DNA from: Carex sylvatica
Lineage: Eukaryota; Streptophyta; Magnoliopsida; Poales; Cyperaceae
DNA: 64,000 nucleotides
Reading direction: 5' to 3'
Assembly (NCBI GenBank): GCA_964058845.1
Contig: CAXKVR010000120.1
Coordinates: forward strand, 62,001-126,000
The position numbers were made by a program, and so were the translations under genes. The notes beneath the pieces were generated by a model, which saw nothing but the letters and a program-made list of their open reading frames with translations, made no database searches and was not told where the DNA came from. Numbering within the stretch: position 1 is the stretch's first letter; each line of letters begins with the position of its first letter. Below, piece after piece: positions 44,477 through 55,507 of the stretch.

Positions 44477-47075
44477 ATGTCTCAAGTGATAATAAATATT
44501 TATTATGGACGCGAAATTTCAGACGCACCGACCTGCACATTTCCTGTAACTGATTTAACGAGTCTTGATGAGCTAAGAAGACATATATATGTTAGCATTC
44601 ATTTGCTCCCTAGCCAGTTCGATTTGACAATCAAGGCTCGTTTGAACACGGCACCACCTGGCTAAGTAGAAAAATACCAGTTATTTAGCATAGACGAGGA
44701 AACGATATGGCACATGATGCTTGAATATGTCACTCCGGTACTGAATTTTAAACTTCTTGATTTAGTGGTTGAGTTAGTACCAATTGTTAGTCCGAGCCAT
44801 TATGACCCATATCCGGGTAGTGTACCTGGAAGTAGCAGAGACACAACGGTGTCTGATTCACCCATATATTGTGATAACCCACCTGAAATACCGATAGTGG
44901 ATGATTTGGTAACTCGTTTTGACGAGCTAAATAATAATACTAGCTTAGACACAAACTCTAGCTCAGACACAAACTCTGACCTTGGTGGCTCAGCTGTCGG
45001 GGAAGATGATATGGCTGAAATGGAGGATCAAATTAGAATACAAGATGTAATGAAGGAGTGGGTAAATTCTTTTCCCTTTATTAATCGAGGATTGCAGCAT
45101 CCTTTTTCGGCATTTAATGATGATGTGCCGATCCCGTACAAGGATGAAATATTTTTTGATTATCCACCCAGAATTAACGGTCAATTTTCAGTGGGACAGA
45201 TGTTTGAATCCAAAGAAGATCTTAAATCCCAGTTGGGTGCATTTGCCCTAGATAATAACTTAGAATTGCAACAAAAATATACGAATCGTACTAGTTATGT
45301 AGTTGTATGTAGAGCAGAGGGGTGTCCATGGAGGTTATACGCAAAAACCACTGAAACAGGAAATTGGACAATTGCAACAAACCCAAATGAGCACAATTGT
45401 TACAGTATTGCTTGTAAAGTAGACAGTCGTCAGCTGACTGCCAGGATGATTGCAGATATTATCAAACCTGGTCTAAAGGAGGACCTGGAGATGTCAATTA
45501 AAGCATGTCGGTTTGTAGTTAGAAATCAATACAAAATGGTTCAGCCTTCATACAACAAGATTTGGAGAGGGAGGGAATTGGCTATTGCTGATTTATTTGG
45601 TTCTTGGGAAAAAGCCTACGAACTGCTACCTTCTCTGCTCGGTGCAATCCAGATGTCTACCCCAGGCACAAAATACGTAATTGAGCACGAACCATCTACA
45701 AAAATGGGTATCCGTATTTTCACCCGTGTGGCATGGGCTTTCGGTCCATGCATTGAATCCTGGCCATATCTCCGACCAGTAATAAGTGTAGATGCTGGAC
45801 ACCTATCCGGCAGGTATAAAGGGAAATTATTCATGGCATGCGCTTATGATGCAGAACAACAATTATTGCCAATTGCGTTTGAGATTGCGGATAAGGAGAG
45901 TTCATCAAATTGGGGCTGGTTTATGCAATTTGTACGTGAAAATGTTGTCGGTCCTAGTCGGATATGTGTTATATCAGACCAGCATGCTGCAATCCGTTCA
46001 GTGTTTGATAGACCTGATTTAGGGTGGTGTGAGGAAAGGGGTGAAGCAGTTCATCGATTATGTTCTCAACATATTGCGTCAAATGTTTATAAGTTGTGCA
46101 AGGACCAAATTATCAAAAAAATATTCAAGAAATTTGTGTGTAAGATGAAACCTTGGAGGTTTTATGAGGGTATGGATTTGATAAAAGGCAGAAGTATTAC
46201 TACTCATCAGTATGTCATGTGGTGTGGTAAACGGTTGCAAAATCTCGAAGAAGAGCCTTTGCAACTCCATAAATGGGCACAATGTCATGATGGAGACCTG
46301 AATAGGTGGGGTATAATGACTACAAACGGATCAGAATCCTTGAACAACGTATTTCGAGTGGCTCGCCAGCTGCCTGTAACAGCAATAGTTGAGCGCACAT
46401 TTTACAAAATTGTGGATTGGTATGTGAAAAGAGGTCAGGTCGCTCAACAGTGGGTTCAAAGAGGAATGGGATTTTCAAAAAATATATTATCAGTTTTACA
46501 ATATCGGACTTCAAAAAGATTAAAGCATCAGGTGATACCAATGGGGCCCAATGTTTTTGAGGTCGCAGTTCATGATGGAGTCGTCAGAACGGTACGTCAG
46601 CTGTTTACTTAAATTATTATTTTAAATTTATAAAATATAACATTTAATTATTTTAATTTATTGAATGTAGGGAGTGAAAGGAGATATGAAGTATGAAGTT
46701 AGATTTTCATTTGGAGAGGGGGGGATGCCTATTTGTGAGTGTCAAAAACCGTAATTTACTGACATTTCTTGCGACCATGTCCTAGCGGTGTGTTGCAAGT
46801 TACGTCTAAATTCAACGAACTATGTAAGCCACTATTATAGCGTTCAAAATTATGTCAACACATGGAGAGGTAATTTTTCCGGCTTTGGTAACTCCCACAA
46901 TTGGCCATTTGAAGCTGGAGCACCTACAATCAGGCCGGATCCAAATAAAATTAATAAGGGTAGGAGGAAGCACAAGAGAATTCTAAATTCTATGGATGAT
47001 ATGGAAGCTCGAATTAGGCCACGCAGTGATGTACATCGTCCAGAGGAATCAAATAGAACAAGAACTACATGTTGA
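44477..47075 (+). pseudogene. MuDR/MULE transposase of set B, two in-frame stops
   Basis: Exon 1 (44477-46591) and exon 2 (46671-47075) join in phase. The N-terminus is PB1-like (MSQVIINIYYGREIS), then an acidic linker, the MuDR domain (FSVGQMFESKEDLKSQLGAF, with CRAEGCPWRLYAK), and the MULE DDE-type core. That core has Asp439 in ISVDAGHLSGRYKGK and Asp501 in VISDQHAAIRSV; the third acidic residue was not assigned. The region near WGIMTTNGSESLNNVFR is well kept. Exon 2 holds the SWIM zinc finger. Lesions: TAA at 44663-44665 just after NTAPPG, and TAA at 46752-46754 inside the SWIM finger (CECQKP*FTDISCDH), where set A has Gln. Everything between the stops is open for about 690 codons, so the decay is slight and perhaps recent. 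Confidence 0.87.
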
Positions 47076-47148
47076 AAATTACATAGTGAATAAATGAATA
47101 TTTTAATTATTTGACACACGTAATCATTTTTTTGTCATTATTTAAAAG

Positions 47149-47441
47149 GAGCAACTGGTGAAAGACGAAAAAGCGTATCTGGTCCACGTCCAGAGGCATC
47201 CCCTATGTATGCAGAGGCAACTACTACACAAGGTTCACGAAGAAGCGTATCCGGTAGCCGTCCATTTGGTAGCCAAGCAGAGGCATCCGGTAGCCGTCCA
47301 TCTGGTAGCCAAGCAGAGCCATCTCGTAGCCAAGCAGAGCCATCCGGTAGCCATCCATCTCGTAGCCAAGCAGAGCCATCCGGTAGCCGGCATATAGCTA
47401 GTCGTCTGAGTAGAATATTCAGACGTGGTAAAAAACACTAA
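47149..47441 (+). other. Repeat-encoding exon, probable C-terminal tail of transposase B
   Basis: After a TTTAAAAG acceptor the frame reads ATGERRKSVSGPRPEASPM and then a Ser/Arg/Gln-rich repeat (GSRPSGSQAEPS-like units, about five). It ends in a basic tail RIFRRGKKH and a stop at 47441. The GGTAGCC-rich 33-bp DNA repeats encode it. The donor joining it to the SWIM exon is not certain. A disordered basic tail would suit nucleic-acid binding. Confidence 0.45.
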
Positions 47442-47913
47442 ACAATTATGAATTTTTATAGCTGTTATGACCTTTGCCCATTAATCATTAAAACTGTACT
47501 TATATGTAATATTTTTGTATAGAAAAATTTTGTTCTTTGGAAACTAGACTTCCATACCTTTAATTTGATATAAATAATACAAAAATCCATGTAGCCATTT
47601 TATCTAAATCGAACTTTTAATCTGGTCAAAAACTGAGACTGCTTCCTGGAATTTTTGCTTGTAGCCGTTTTTCAAGTTTGTAGCCATTTCTCTAAATTGA
47701 ACTTTTAATCTGGACAAAAATTCATGTAGCCATTTTTCAATTTATTTATACAAGATAAATAACAAAACAAGCTAAATAAGTTAAACATAAACTAAATAAA
47801 CTAAACAAGCTAAATAACAAATTATATATACACTAAACAAGCTAAACAACTACACTAAGTCTTCATCTTCATCTACATATTCTCTGTCCCTAGCACATAT
47901 AAATTTCGAGTCG

Positions 47914-50253
47914 CTATATCTGTTGGATTATTATTTTTTTTTGTCGAGCAGGATTTGCCATTGATGGACCGGCACCACCATCTCGTAGGGAACCACTTTC
48001 TCCTAGGGTATGCCATTCTATCCTAATGGACCCCATCGACTGAAAAATATCAGATATATCATCATACATGGCAGTTTGAGGAACTTCGACCCGTGGTTCT
48101 CTCGGAAATTGGTCTGGAAAATCAGTGCTGATATCGATATTTCTTATATCAACTGGAAGTTCTGCCTGCTCGAGCATGGCTGTGAACAGTGAAATATGCC
48201 CAAGATCGGATAGGACATCACGGCTATTTTCAAGTATCGTAAGTCCAAAAGCCTTCTGTCCAGGCGTCTTTACCATACTAATTCCTTTTGCGGTCTGCTT
48301 CAACTGGCGGAATCTCTACAAGAAAATGATATATTTAAAAGATAATTTGTGTGATACAATAAAATAAAATAATATATTAAAAAGAAAAATTAAAGTACTT
48401 ACCAAACGAGCTTGAATCATGCCATCTGGGACATACCCAACATCTGCTACGTGTCCTCCCTGTTCGGGTACTGCCTGGCTCAGAATTTCTTCATTGTCTT
48501 GGTTTGGATACACACTTAACATGCCATGATGGAAGAACCATTTCATGTACTCATTATACCTTGGGTAAACGTGAAAATTAATAAATATTTCATAGCATTG
48601 TTAAATATAAATATTATATTTTATATTTTAAATTAAATCGTACCTATCTGAAACATAAGGATAAAGATATCCATGTTCATAACGCTGTGCAAAATCTCGG
48701 GGAGGTGTCACGATAAATTCATGAAAATGTTCGCTCCTGTCCACAGAGAATCCGTCATCAAACAACCCTCGTCCTCGTGTCCATTTGCGAATATTCTCAA
48801 GATAGCTGAAGGCTGGCGGAGCTAGCGGAGGAACTGGTTGAAATAATCCAAACTGCCGAAAAACCCTATCGGGAAGGTGATACTCTACCTCCCAGAAATG
48901 GATGCACCACACGCGGCATGAAAAGAACTGCTGATCTCTTATCCCGTGCCAATGCATTATGTTTTGGTAATCTCTGTACGGCGTCCAATTGACAACATTG
49001 GCCTTCAAACGCTCAAATTGACACCGAGATTGCGATGTGCCTAAGTTGTAAACACATGACAATTATAAGTGTACATTCAACACAAACTTATATGAAAAAA
49101 ATAAAATATTTATTACTAAAATGTACCTTTCCTAGGGTTACCCTCCCATAGATGCGGAATGGTCCATTTTGCTCCATATGCTTGTCTCTCATCCACTGGT
49201 TCGTCGTCAAATGATATATCATGTGGTCTGGGCCGGCCGATAGGAAACCGAGTCCAAGACCACATCTGAAGCAGTAGTAATGGACCATTAATTGAACTTG
49301 TTTTATATCTGCATGCCCGTGATAGCTCGCGATATAGGCATGCTAGTACAGCACCCCTCCAGTTATAATGGTTTTCACCTCGAGGTCCCAAATCCTCCAG
49401 AAATTGTAAATACATTAATCGAACGGAGCTTGAATTCGCATCGGGAAACATTATAGTCCCAAACAACTCCATTGCATATGCTCGTGTGTGCCGATTGATT
49501 ATCTGCTGGTCACTGACTCCATCCAATTCCGTATTTGCAAAATATATTCTCAACCATACAAGACGCACATAGTTTTGTAAGATTGATATTTTCTCATTGG
49601 GTTGACCCGAATTCTCCACCTTTTTATATAAAAATCATTCTCATCCCATTCATAACCATCATACACTTCATGTCCTAGACAATCTAGGATCAATTGTGAC
49701 CAATTATCATCGGTACATCCAGAGATAGTCTTCCCTGTAAACATAGATGTTAAATAAAATTATACTACTATAAAATTTTAATTAATAACAACAGTATAAA
49801 TTAGCAGCAAAAAATATTTTACCGGTAATAGATAAGCCCCATAAACAGCAAACATCTTCCAATGTCACCGTGCACTCTCCCACCAGAAGATGAAAACTAT
49901 TTGTCTCGGGCCTCCACCTCTCGACGAGAGCAGTGATCAACCATTTGTCAATTTGACAACGATGGACTTCGACCATCTGATATAATCCTAAGTTCTTCAA
50001 ACCTTCTTTCATACTTTTGTGGTAGTTAATGTGCATTTGGCAAGCTCCAGGACGCAACCAATGATTAGGCTGGAACGATAATTGTCATGCAAAAAAAGTT
50101 TAACCAAAAATTAAATTTAAATTCAGGAATTTTATAAGTAAATTTAAATTCAAACCGATATTAAACAAATACCGTTACAGTCGCCGCATGTGATTGATGT
50201 TGTGCATGAGGCAACTGCAATAAAGGTTCTTCACCTTGCATTTGACCTTCCAT
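47914..50253 (-). pseudogene. Plant mobile domain (PMD) protein gene of MULE set B, one 1-nt frameshift
   Basis: Six exons (50253-50179, 50069-49823, 49734-49127, 49040-48644, 48559-48403, 48315-47914) encode a PMD protein. Motifs: ALVERWRPETNSFHLLVG, CTVTLEDVCCLWGL, YNWRGAVLACLYRELSRAC, LLLQMWSWTRFPIGRPRP, AYGAKWTIPHLW. Exons 1 and 2 are exactly 75 and 247 nt, as in PMD A. Exon 3 is 608 nt against 609 there. The missing base lies in the A-run at about 49620, where the frame shifts from FYIKK to VENSGQPNEKI. An extra intron splits the region that is exon 4 in PMD A. The C-terminal tail lost in PMD A is retained (LEQAELPVDIRNIDISTDFP). A 5'-UTR intron (51383-50260) is predicted. Apart from the single-base slip the gene looks intact. 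Confidence 0.85.
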
Positions 50254-50279
50254 TTTTCACTACAATATAAATAAATACA

Positions 50280-51160
50280 TACAAAAAAAATTAACATGCA
50301 TAACATGCAAATCCAATCAAATATTAACAATCATTCTACACTAAAAAAAAATATTTAACAATTACTACATGCATCTACACTAAAAAATAACTACATGCAA
50401 ATAAACCTTGCATCTATATAATTATGAAATAAATCATCCCAAAAATACTACATGCATCATTTACACTAAAAAAACTACATATCCATAAACCATGCATCTA
50501 CATAAACCATGCTAATAAAAAAAATCATTCAACAATTAGTACATGCATCTACACAATAAAAAAAACTATATGCAAATAAACCATGCATCTACATAATTAC
50601 AAAATAAATAATTAAAAAAATACTACATGCATCATCTACACTAAAAAAAACTACATGCACATAAACCATGCAAATAAAAAAAAACATTCAACAATTATTA
50701 CATGCATCTACACTAAAAAAAACTACATGCAAATAAACCTTGCATCTATATAATTATGAAATAAATCATCCCAAAAATACTACATGCATCATTTACACTA
50801 AAAAAACTACATGCACATAAACCATGCATCTACATAAACCATGCAAATAAAAAAAATCATTCATCAATTACTACATGCATCTACACTAAAAAAAAACTAC
50901 ATGCAAATAAACTTTGCATCTATATAATTATAAAATAAATACTCCAAAAAATACTACATGCATTATCTACACTAAAAAAAACTACATGCACATAAACCAT
51001 GCATCTACATAAACCATGCAAATAAAAAAATTATTCAACAATTACTACATGTATATACACTAAAAAAAAACTACATGTAAATAAATTACTACAAAAAAAC
51101 TACATGCAAATAAATTACTAAAAAAAAACTACATGCAAATAAATTACTACATAAATTATT
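50280..51160 (-). repeat. Degenerate ACTACATGCA-type array in the 5'-UTR intron of PMD B
   Basis: Dozens of variants of CTACATGCATCTACACTAAA and AATAAACCATGCATCTACAT fill the intron. A few units in the opposite orientation occur at 43560-43760 in the other arm. The arrays expanded unequally in the two arms. Confidence 0.8.
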
Positions 51161-51579
51161 TTTTTATACTACAATTTCAACATAAACTATTTATACTACT
51201 AAAACAATACACACAAACTATTTTTACTACAAAAAGAAAAAATTACACATACATTATTTATTTATACTACAATTACAAAATAAACCATTTATTTATACTA
51301 CAATTACAACATAAATCATTTATTCTAATCATTTATTCATAATTACGTATTATTTAACAAAAATAAAAGAATTAAATACATACCTAACGAAATTGGTAGA
51401 TCTAAATCTCTTATTGTTCTTCTTTCAAAAATAAACAAACTTATGTGATTACAATAAAAATCACATTAATTATGAGAGTTAAAAAAAAAATTTAGATGGA
51501 GGAAGAAAGAAGCACGCAGGGAGAAAGAAGAAGCAGAGAGAAAGGAGAAAAAAGATGGAGAGAAGGAACCCACAGGTTT

Positions 51580-51927
51580 GCATTAAAAAACAAAAAAAAA
51601 TCACTGTTTCACTAGAAAACAAAAAATTTGGCATTAAAAAATAATTTCTTCGATCTTCTGGCGGTTTCGTGAAAAAAAAAAAAAAAAAAAAATGGAGAGC
51701 GGACGGACCGTCCGAACTGAAAAAAAAAATAAAAAATTCCCGATCTTCTGTGGCGGTTTCGTGAAAAAAAAAACCTGGAGACCGGACGGTCCGTCCGGTC
51801 TGGAGAAAAAGAAAATTCGAGACCGGACGGACCGTCCGGTCTTTATGGTTTTTGAAAAAAAAAAAGCAATCGTATTGGCCGGTTTCATAATTTTCCATTT
51901 ATTAATTATGGTTTGTGAAAAAAATTC
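51580..51927 (-). repeat. Right terminal inverted repeat of the MULE unit
   Basis: This is the 348-bp inverted counterpart of 35393-35736. It has the same paired CCGGACGG(A/T)CCGTCCGG palindromes and the same inner stretch ending TTTTTTAATGC on the complement. It is followed outward by the GTTATTTTT duplication at 51928-51936. Confidence 0.88.
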
Positions 51928-51936
51928 GTTATTTTT

Positions 51937-52690
51937 AGTTATGTAAGCGGATAGAATATAATATAATATAATATAAGGTCCAAATTGTAACAAATTGTAC
52001 ATAAAATGGAATATATCTAGCAGTTGGGCCCGACTTGAACAATATGGCCCATATTTTTGGGCTACAACATAGGCTGTTTAAAACAATGTGAAGTATCAGA
52101 ACAATGATTGCTGTCTTGAGAGTTCATTTAAATAGAGCTTTTTTCATGACTTCCCCTATGGTAGGTGTAGGGGTAAAATCGAACGTAGAACATATTGCTT
52201 TTATATATATGTGCTTTGTTTAATTTATTTTTGTTTGTTAGTTTTGGTTATGGATTGCCTAATTGTGACATTTACATACCGAAAGTCTAGGTTTGGTTTG
52301 GTTTGGTTTTGCATATGAGGTGCTTGATGATTTGCTCCTGACAACCTTAAAGTAATGAAGTATACAGCTTTGGGATTACTCAATTACAGTCACATGGAAT
52401 TAAATCTCAAAAAAGAGTTTTGCATGATCCAATTTTATAGTATATTGTTCTGAACAACTTTTCTCTCGTACAATTAATGGATTGCCTGTATAGGAAAAAT
52501 TTTAGGCCTCATATCAGACCCAATTATCTGATTTTCCTGCAGTACAATCAAAGGATCAAACCATACCCAATACCTATCACAACAAATAATCTTATAACCA
52601 TGCTACTCTGATCTTGAGGTCTCTTCTCTTTCAGACCATCACATCACATGTTCATGTTGTATGAAATTGGTAAAAGCATCAATCCTTAAT
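51937..52690. other. Intergenic DNA downstream of the kinase gene
   Basis: A short (TATAA)n run at 51957-51975. Otherwise no gene or repeat with definable ends. Confidence 0.5.
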
Positions 52691-52693
52691 TAA

Positions 52694-54851
52694 TCAGGAT
52701 GAGAAATCATCTTCATCACTCTCACACGTATCAAACATCTCTAAATCTGAATATGATGGTTGCAGTGCCGGAGGACTTAATTCCCCAGAGCTTCCCAACG
52801 AATCAGCTTTTGGGATTGCAACAAATTCTAGAGCAGACACCACATCACTGATTATAGGCCGACTCGTGGCTTCCTCCGAAAGGCACAATGCTGCGATAGC
52901 TAATGCTTGATATAGACTTTTCATTGGAAAACCTCCCCTCAGTAATGGATCTACCATTTTGATGAAATTTTTCTTGTCCTTGAACAATGGGGTTGCCTAC
53001 CAAATTCCAGAAAACTTGAGTCAATACTAATCTAGTGAGGATATCCCATTCCAAAAAAGTTTCTAAGAAAATTTAGGACATCGATCAGTTATGTAACTGA
53101 AATAATTTAAAAAATGTCCAAGTGCTAGATGTGCAGTTTGTACTTTCTACTGCTACTTAGAAGATGATAACAAAAAAACTAAAGGGTGGAACTTACCCAC
53201 TGAACAAGGATTTGCTCCCGGTTAGGCCTTGTCGTGTCAACCGCTTTTCTTCCAGTGATAAGCTCCAACATGATCACCCCAAAACTATATACATCTGACA
53301 TCTTTGATAACTTTCCTGTCAATGCATACTCTGGAGCACAATACCCATATGTGCCCATAACCCTAGTTGTAACATGGGTTTTCTCGCCAGTAGGCCCGAG
53401 CTTTGCTAGCCCAAAATCAGATAGCTTGGGATGAAATCCATCACCAAGAAGTATATTAGATGCCTTTAAATCTCGAAATATCACAGGTGGATTTGCCATG
53501 TCGTGGAGATATTCAAGTCCTTTGGCTGCTCCAGCAGCAATTTTCATCCTGGTCTCCCAATCCAAAGGCTTATGACTTTTAGAAAAATCTACATTAAACA
53601 AAACAGCATTAGATATTTGCTTGAATAATTATTGATAAATGATTAATAGTTAACAGAAATAGGCTGGTTTGGGGAATAATGTACCTATGAGGTGATCTTG
53701 TAATGAACCATGTGGCATGTATTCGTAGACTAAGATTCTTTGGCCATTGTCAATGCAGTATCCAAGCAAGTTGACAAGGTTGGGGTGATGTAACAGACTG
53801 AGCATCAGTACTTCCACGAGGAATTCTCTATTGCCTTGGCATCCATGCCGGTCAAGCACCTTCACAGCAATAGCCTGAGTAAAAAAGAATATTATTAAAT
53901 ATACACAATTTCAGGTATTGTTAATATTGTTTAACATTCTGTATGTACATTTGACTGTACATGTCAAGTTTACTATCAATATATATGGTGCTAAATGTAA
54001 CAGTGATATATATATGTGACATGAATAAGAAATTGTATTTGAATAAAGAGTCATCAGTACTTCATTAGTTTCTTGTATGCGCCCCTTGAACACTCTACCA
54101 AAGCCTCCTTCACCGAGTAGGTTGCGTGCATTAAAATTCTCTGTGGCCACCTTGAGTTGGTTGAATGTGAAATCCCGTGATGGGATATTCTCATTGCCAA
54201 TTCTTAAAATCTCTTGTGCAGCATAGTGGTGCATCTGAGGATCTGTGCATATTCACAAAATATATGAAGCATCACCCATATAACTTAATTAGTACTTCAT
54301 TGTACCTTCTTTCAAACACTAACGTCATTAAGTAATATTTTTCTTCTTCCCAATTTCCAGAATATGAAAGTTTTACCTTGCATGCCAATTTTTTTTTTTT
54401 TTTGGGCAAACCTCCTAGTAATGATAGCTAAAGATAAAAATTGCATCTGTTAAGCCATGATGCATAATTGTTTTTTTTTTTTATGAGAAAGAGTAATGCC
54501 ACATTACGCTTTTACTTTTACTGGTCTTAATTATAATGAGAAGTGTGTCAATGTTTCATGTCAAAAAGGCTTCATCACAAAATTCCTGAAACAAGCTAAA
54601 CCATGGTAAACATGAAAATGGAATTAATTGCAATTTTATTTGAAATCCAAAAGAAAAGAAAAAATCAAATTACCAGAATTGACGGAGAGAGTATTAACAA
54701 GACTAGCAAGTTTATTTGGTTCTTGTTTCTCCTTCTTCCTTCTCCACAGTAACCTTCTCTTCTTCTTCTTTTTCTTGTCCTTTGGTTGTTTTGGTGGATG
54801 TTCCTCTTTAATTTTTAGAAAGGGAGAACAATTTTTTTTTTTACTTTCCAC
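52694..54851 (-). CDS. Receptor-like cytoplasmic kinase (RLCK-VII / PBL-like)
   Basis: Five exons (54851-54674, 54242-54061, 53874-53685, 53588-53197, 52996-52694) have correct GT-AG borders. All junction phases agree, giving about 414 residues. The N-terminus is Lys-rich with NCSPF, then [11 protein letters not shown]. Kinase features: glycine loop [14 protein letters not shown]-binding Lys in [10 protein letters not shown], the subfamily phrase [30 protein letters not shown] (catalytic loop with Phe in place of His), [20 protein letters not shown]. The C-terminus is acidic ([12 protein letters not shown]). Such kinases relay signals from plasma-membrane immune or developmental receptors. 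The start is unsettled: the frame opens at GTG (54851), with no in-frame ATG before an upstream stop. The true start may be in another exon or lost. Confidence 0.85.
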
Positions 54852-54859
54852 ATAACATT

Positions 54860-55240
54860 TGTTTCTGATTTCTCAATTATAAAAAACTTTATGTTGAATA
54901 AATAGATGTAACATAAACGAAGTCATGCTTTCTGATACCATATAAATGCTTCCTTTTCTTCGTTTTCTTCTTCTCTGTCTGTGGCTGCAGCTGGTTTGGC
55001 GAGGGTAGTTTTTGTTCCTCTTCGACATTTTATAACAACACAAAGTTCATTAATAGAATATTATGGCTTTATACTTGATTCAACAAAGTAAATTATAAGC
55101 ACTAGTTGCACATATAGAGTACCTAATAGGCTGGAAATGAAATTAAATCATTCTGTAAAAACAATGTTCAGTTTTTGGACTATGTTATATTCTTCTTTAT
55201 CATAATTTGGCAGATCCCTACTTAGTGTACTGCAAAACTT
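54860..55240. other. Upstream flank of the kinase gene
   Basis: AT-rich. No TATA box could be assigned with confidence, and no other gene is seen before the Copia insertion. Confidence 0.4.
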
Positions 55241-55246
55241 CACAAT

Positions 55247-55470
55247 TGTTGAAAAATAAAATAGGATTCAAAATTATAACAAATTATAACAACTAATTTA
55301 TTTATTAGAATAGGGAATAGTGTATCATTATTAATAGAATAAGAAATAGTGTCTTGTAATTAATAGTATTAGGGAATAGTGCATTCTAACGGTTAGTTTT
55401 TTTATTGCCTTGTAAGTATAAATAGAGGCACTTATAATCATAAAAATAAGATTGCAAATACAATTTTGTT
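55247..55470 (+). repeat. 5' LTR of the Copia element, 3' end rearranged
   Basis: It matches the 3' LTR through AAGATTGCAAATACAATTTT, then diverges. The expected final ~45 bp (as at 60185-60230) are replaced by a sequence that repeats GTATCATTATTAATAGAATA from within the LTR. Confidence 0.75.
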
Positions 55471-55507
55471 GTGATTTTGTGTATCATTATTAATAGAATA
55501 AGAAAGA

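Larger units (their letters stand above)
35393..51927. mobile_element. Composite Mutator-like element (MULE), 16.5 kb
   Basis: The outer ends are ~345-bp inverted repeats starting GAATTTTTCACAAACCAT (left) and GAATTTTTTTCACAAACCAT (right, complement). They are flanked by the identical 9-mer GTTATTTTT (35384-35392 and 51928-51936). A 9-bp duplication plus long terminal repeats defines Mutator-superfamily transposition. Inside are two gene sets in mirror order: PMD A (+), transposase A (-), transposase B (+), PMD B (-). Each set has MuDR-like converging genes. The set-B arm sequences recur in inverted order at 43204-43760 and 51100-51540. Set A appears to sit within B's left arm. All four genes carry lesions, so movement of the unit would need transposase supplied in trans. 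Confidence 0.88.

Noticed and set aside
54628..54855. Plus-strand open frame opposite kinase exon 1
   Set aside because: Phe/Leu-rich complement of the Lys-rich exon; the minus-strand exon fits splice phase with the kinase.
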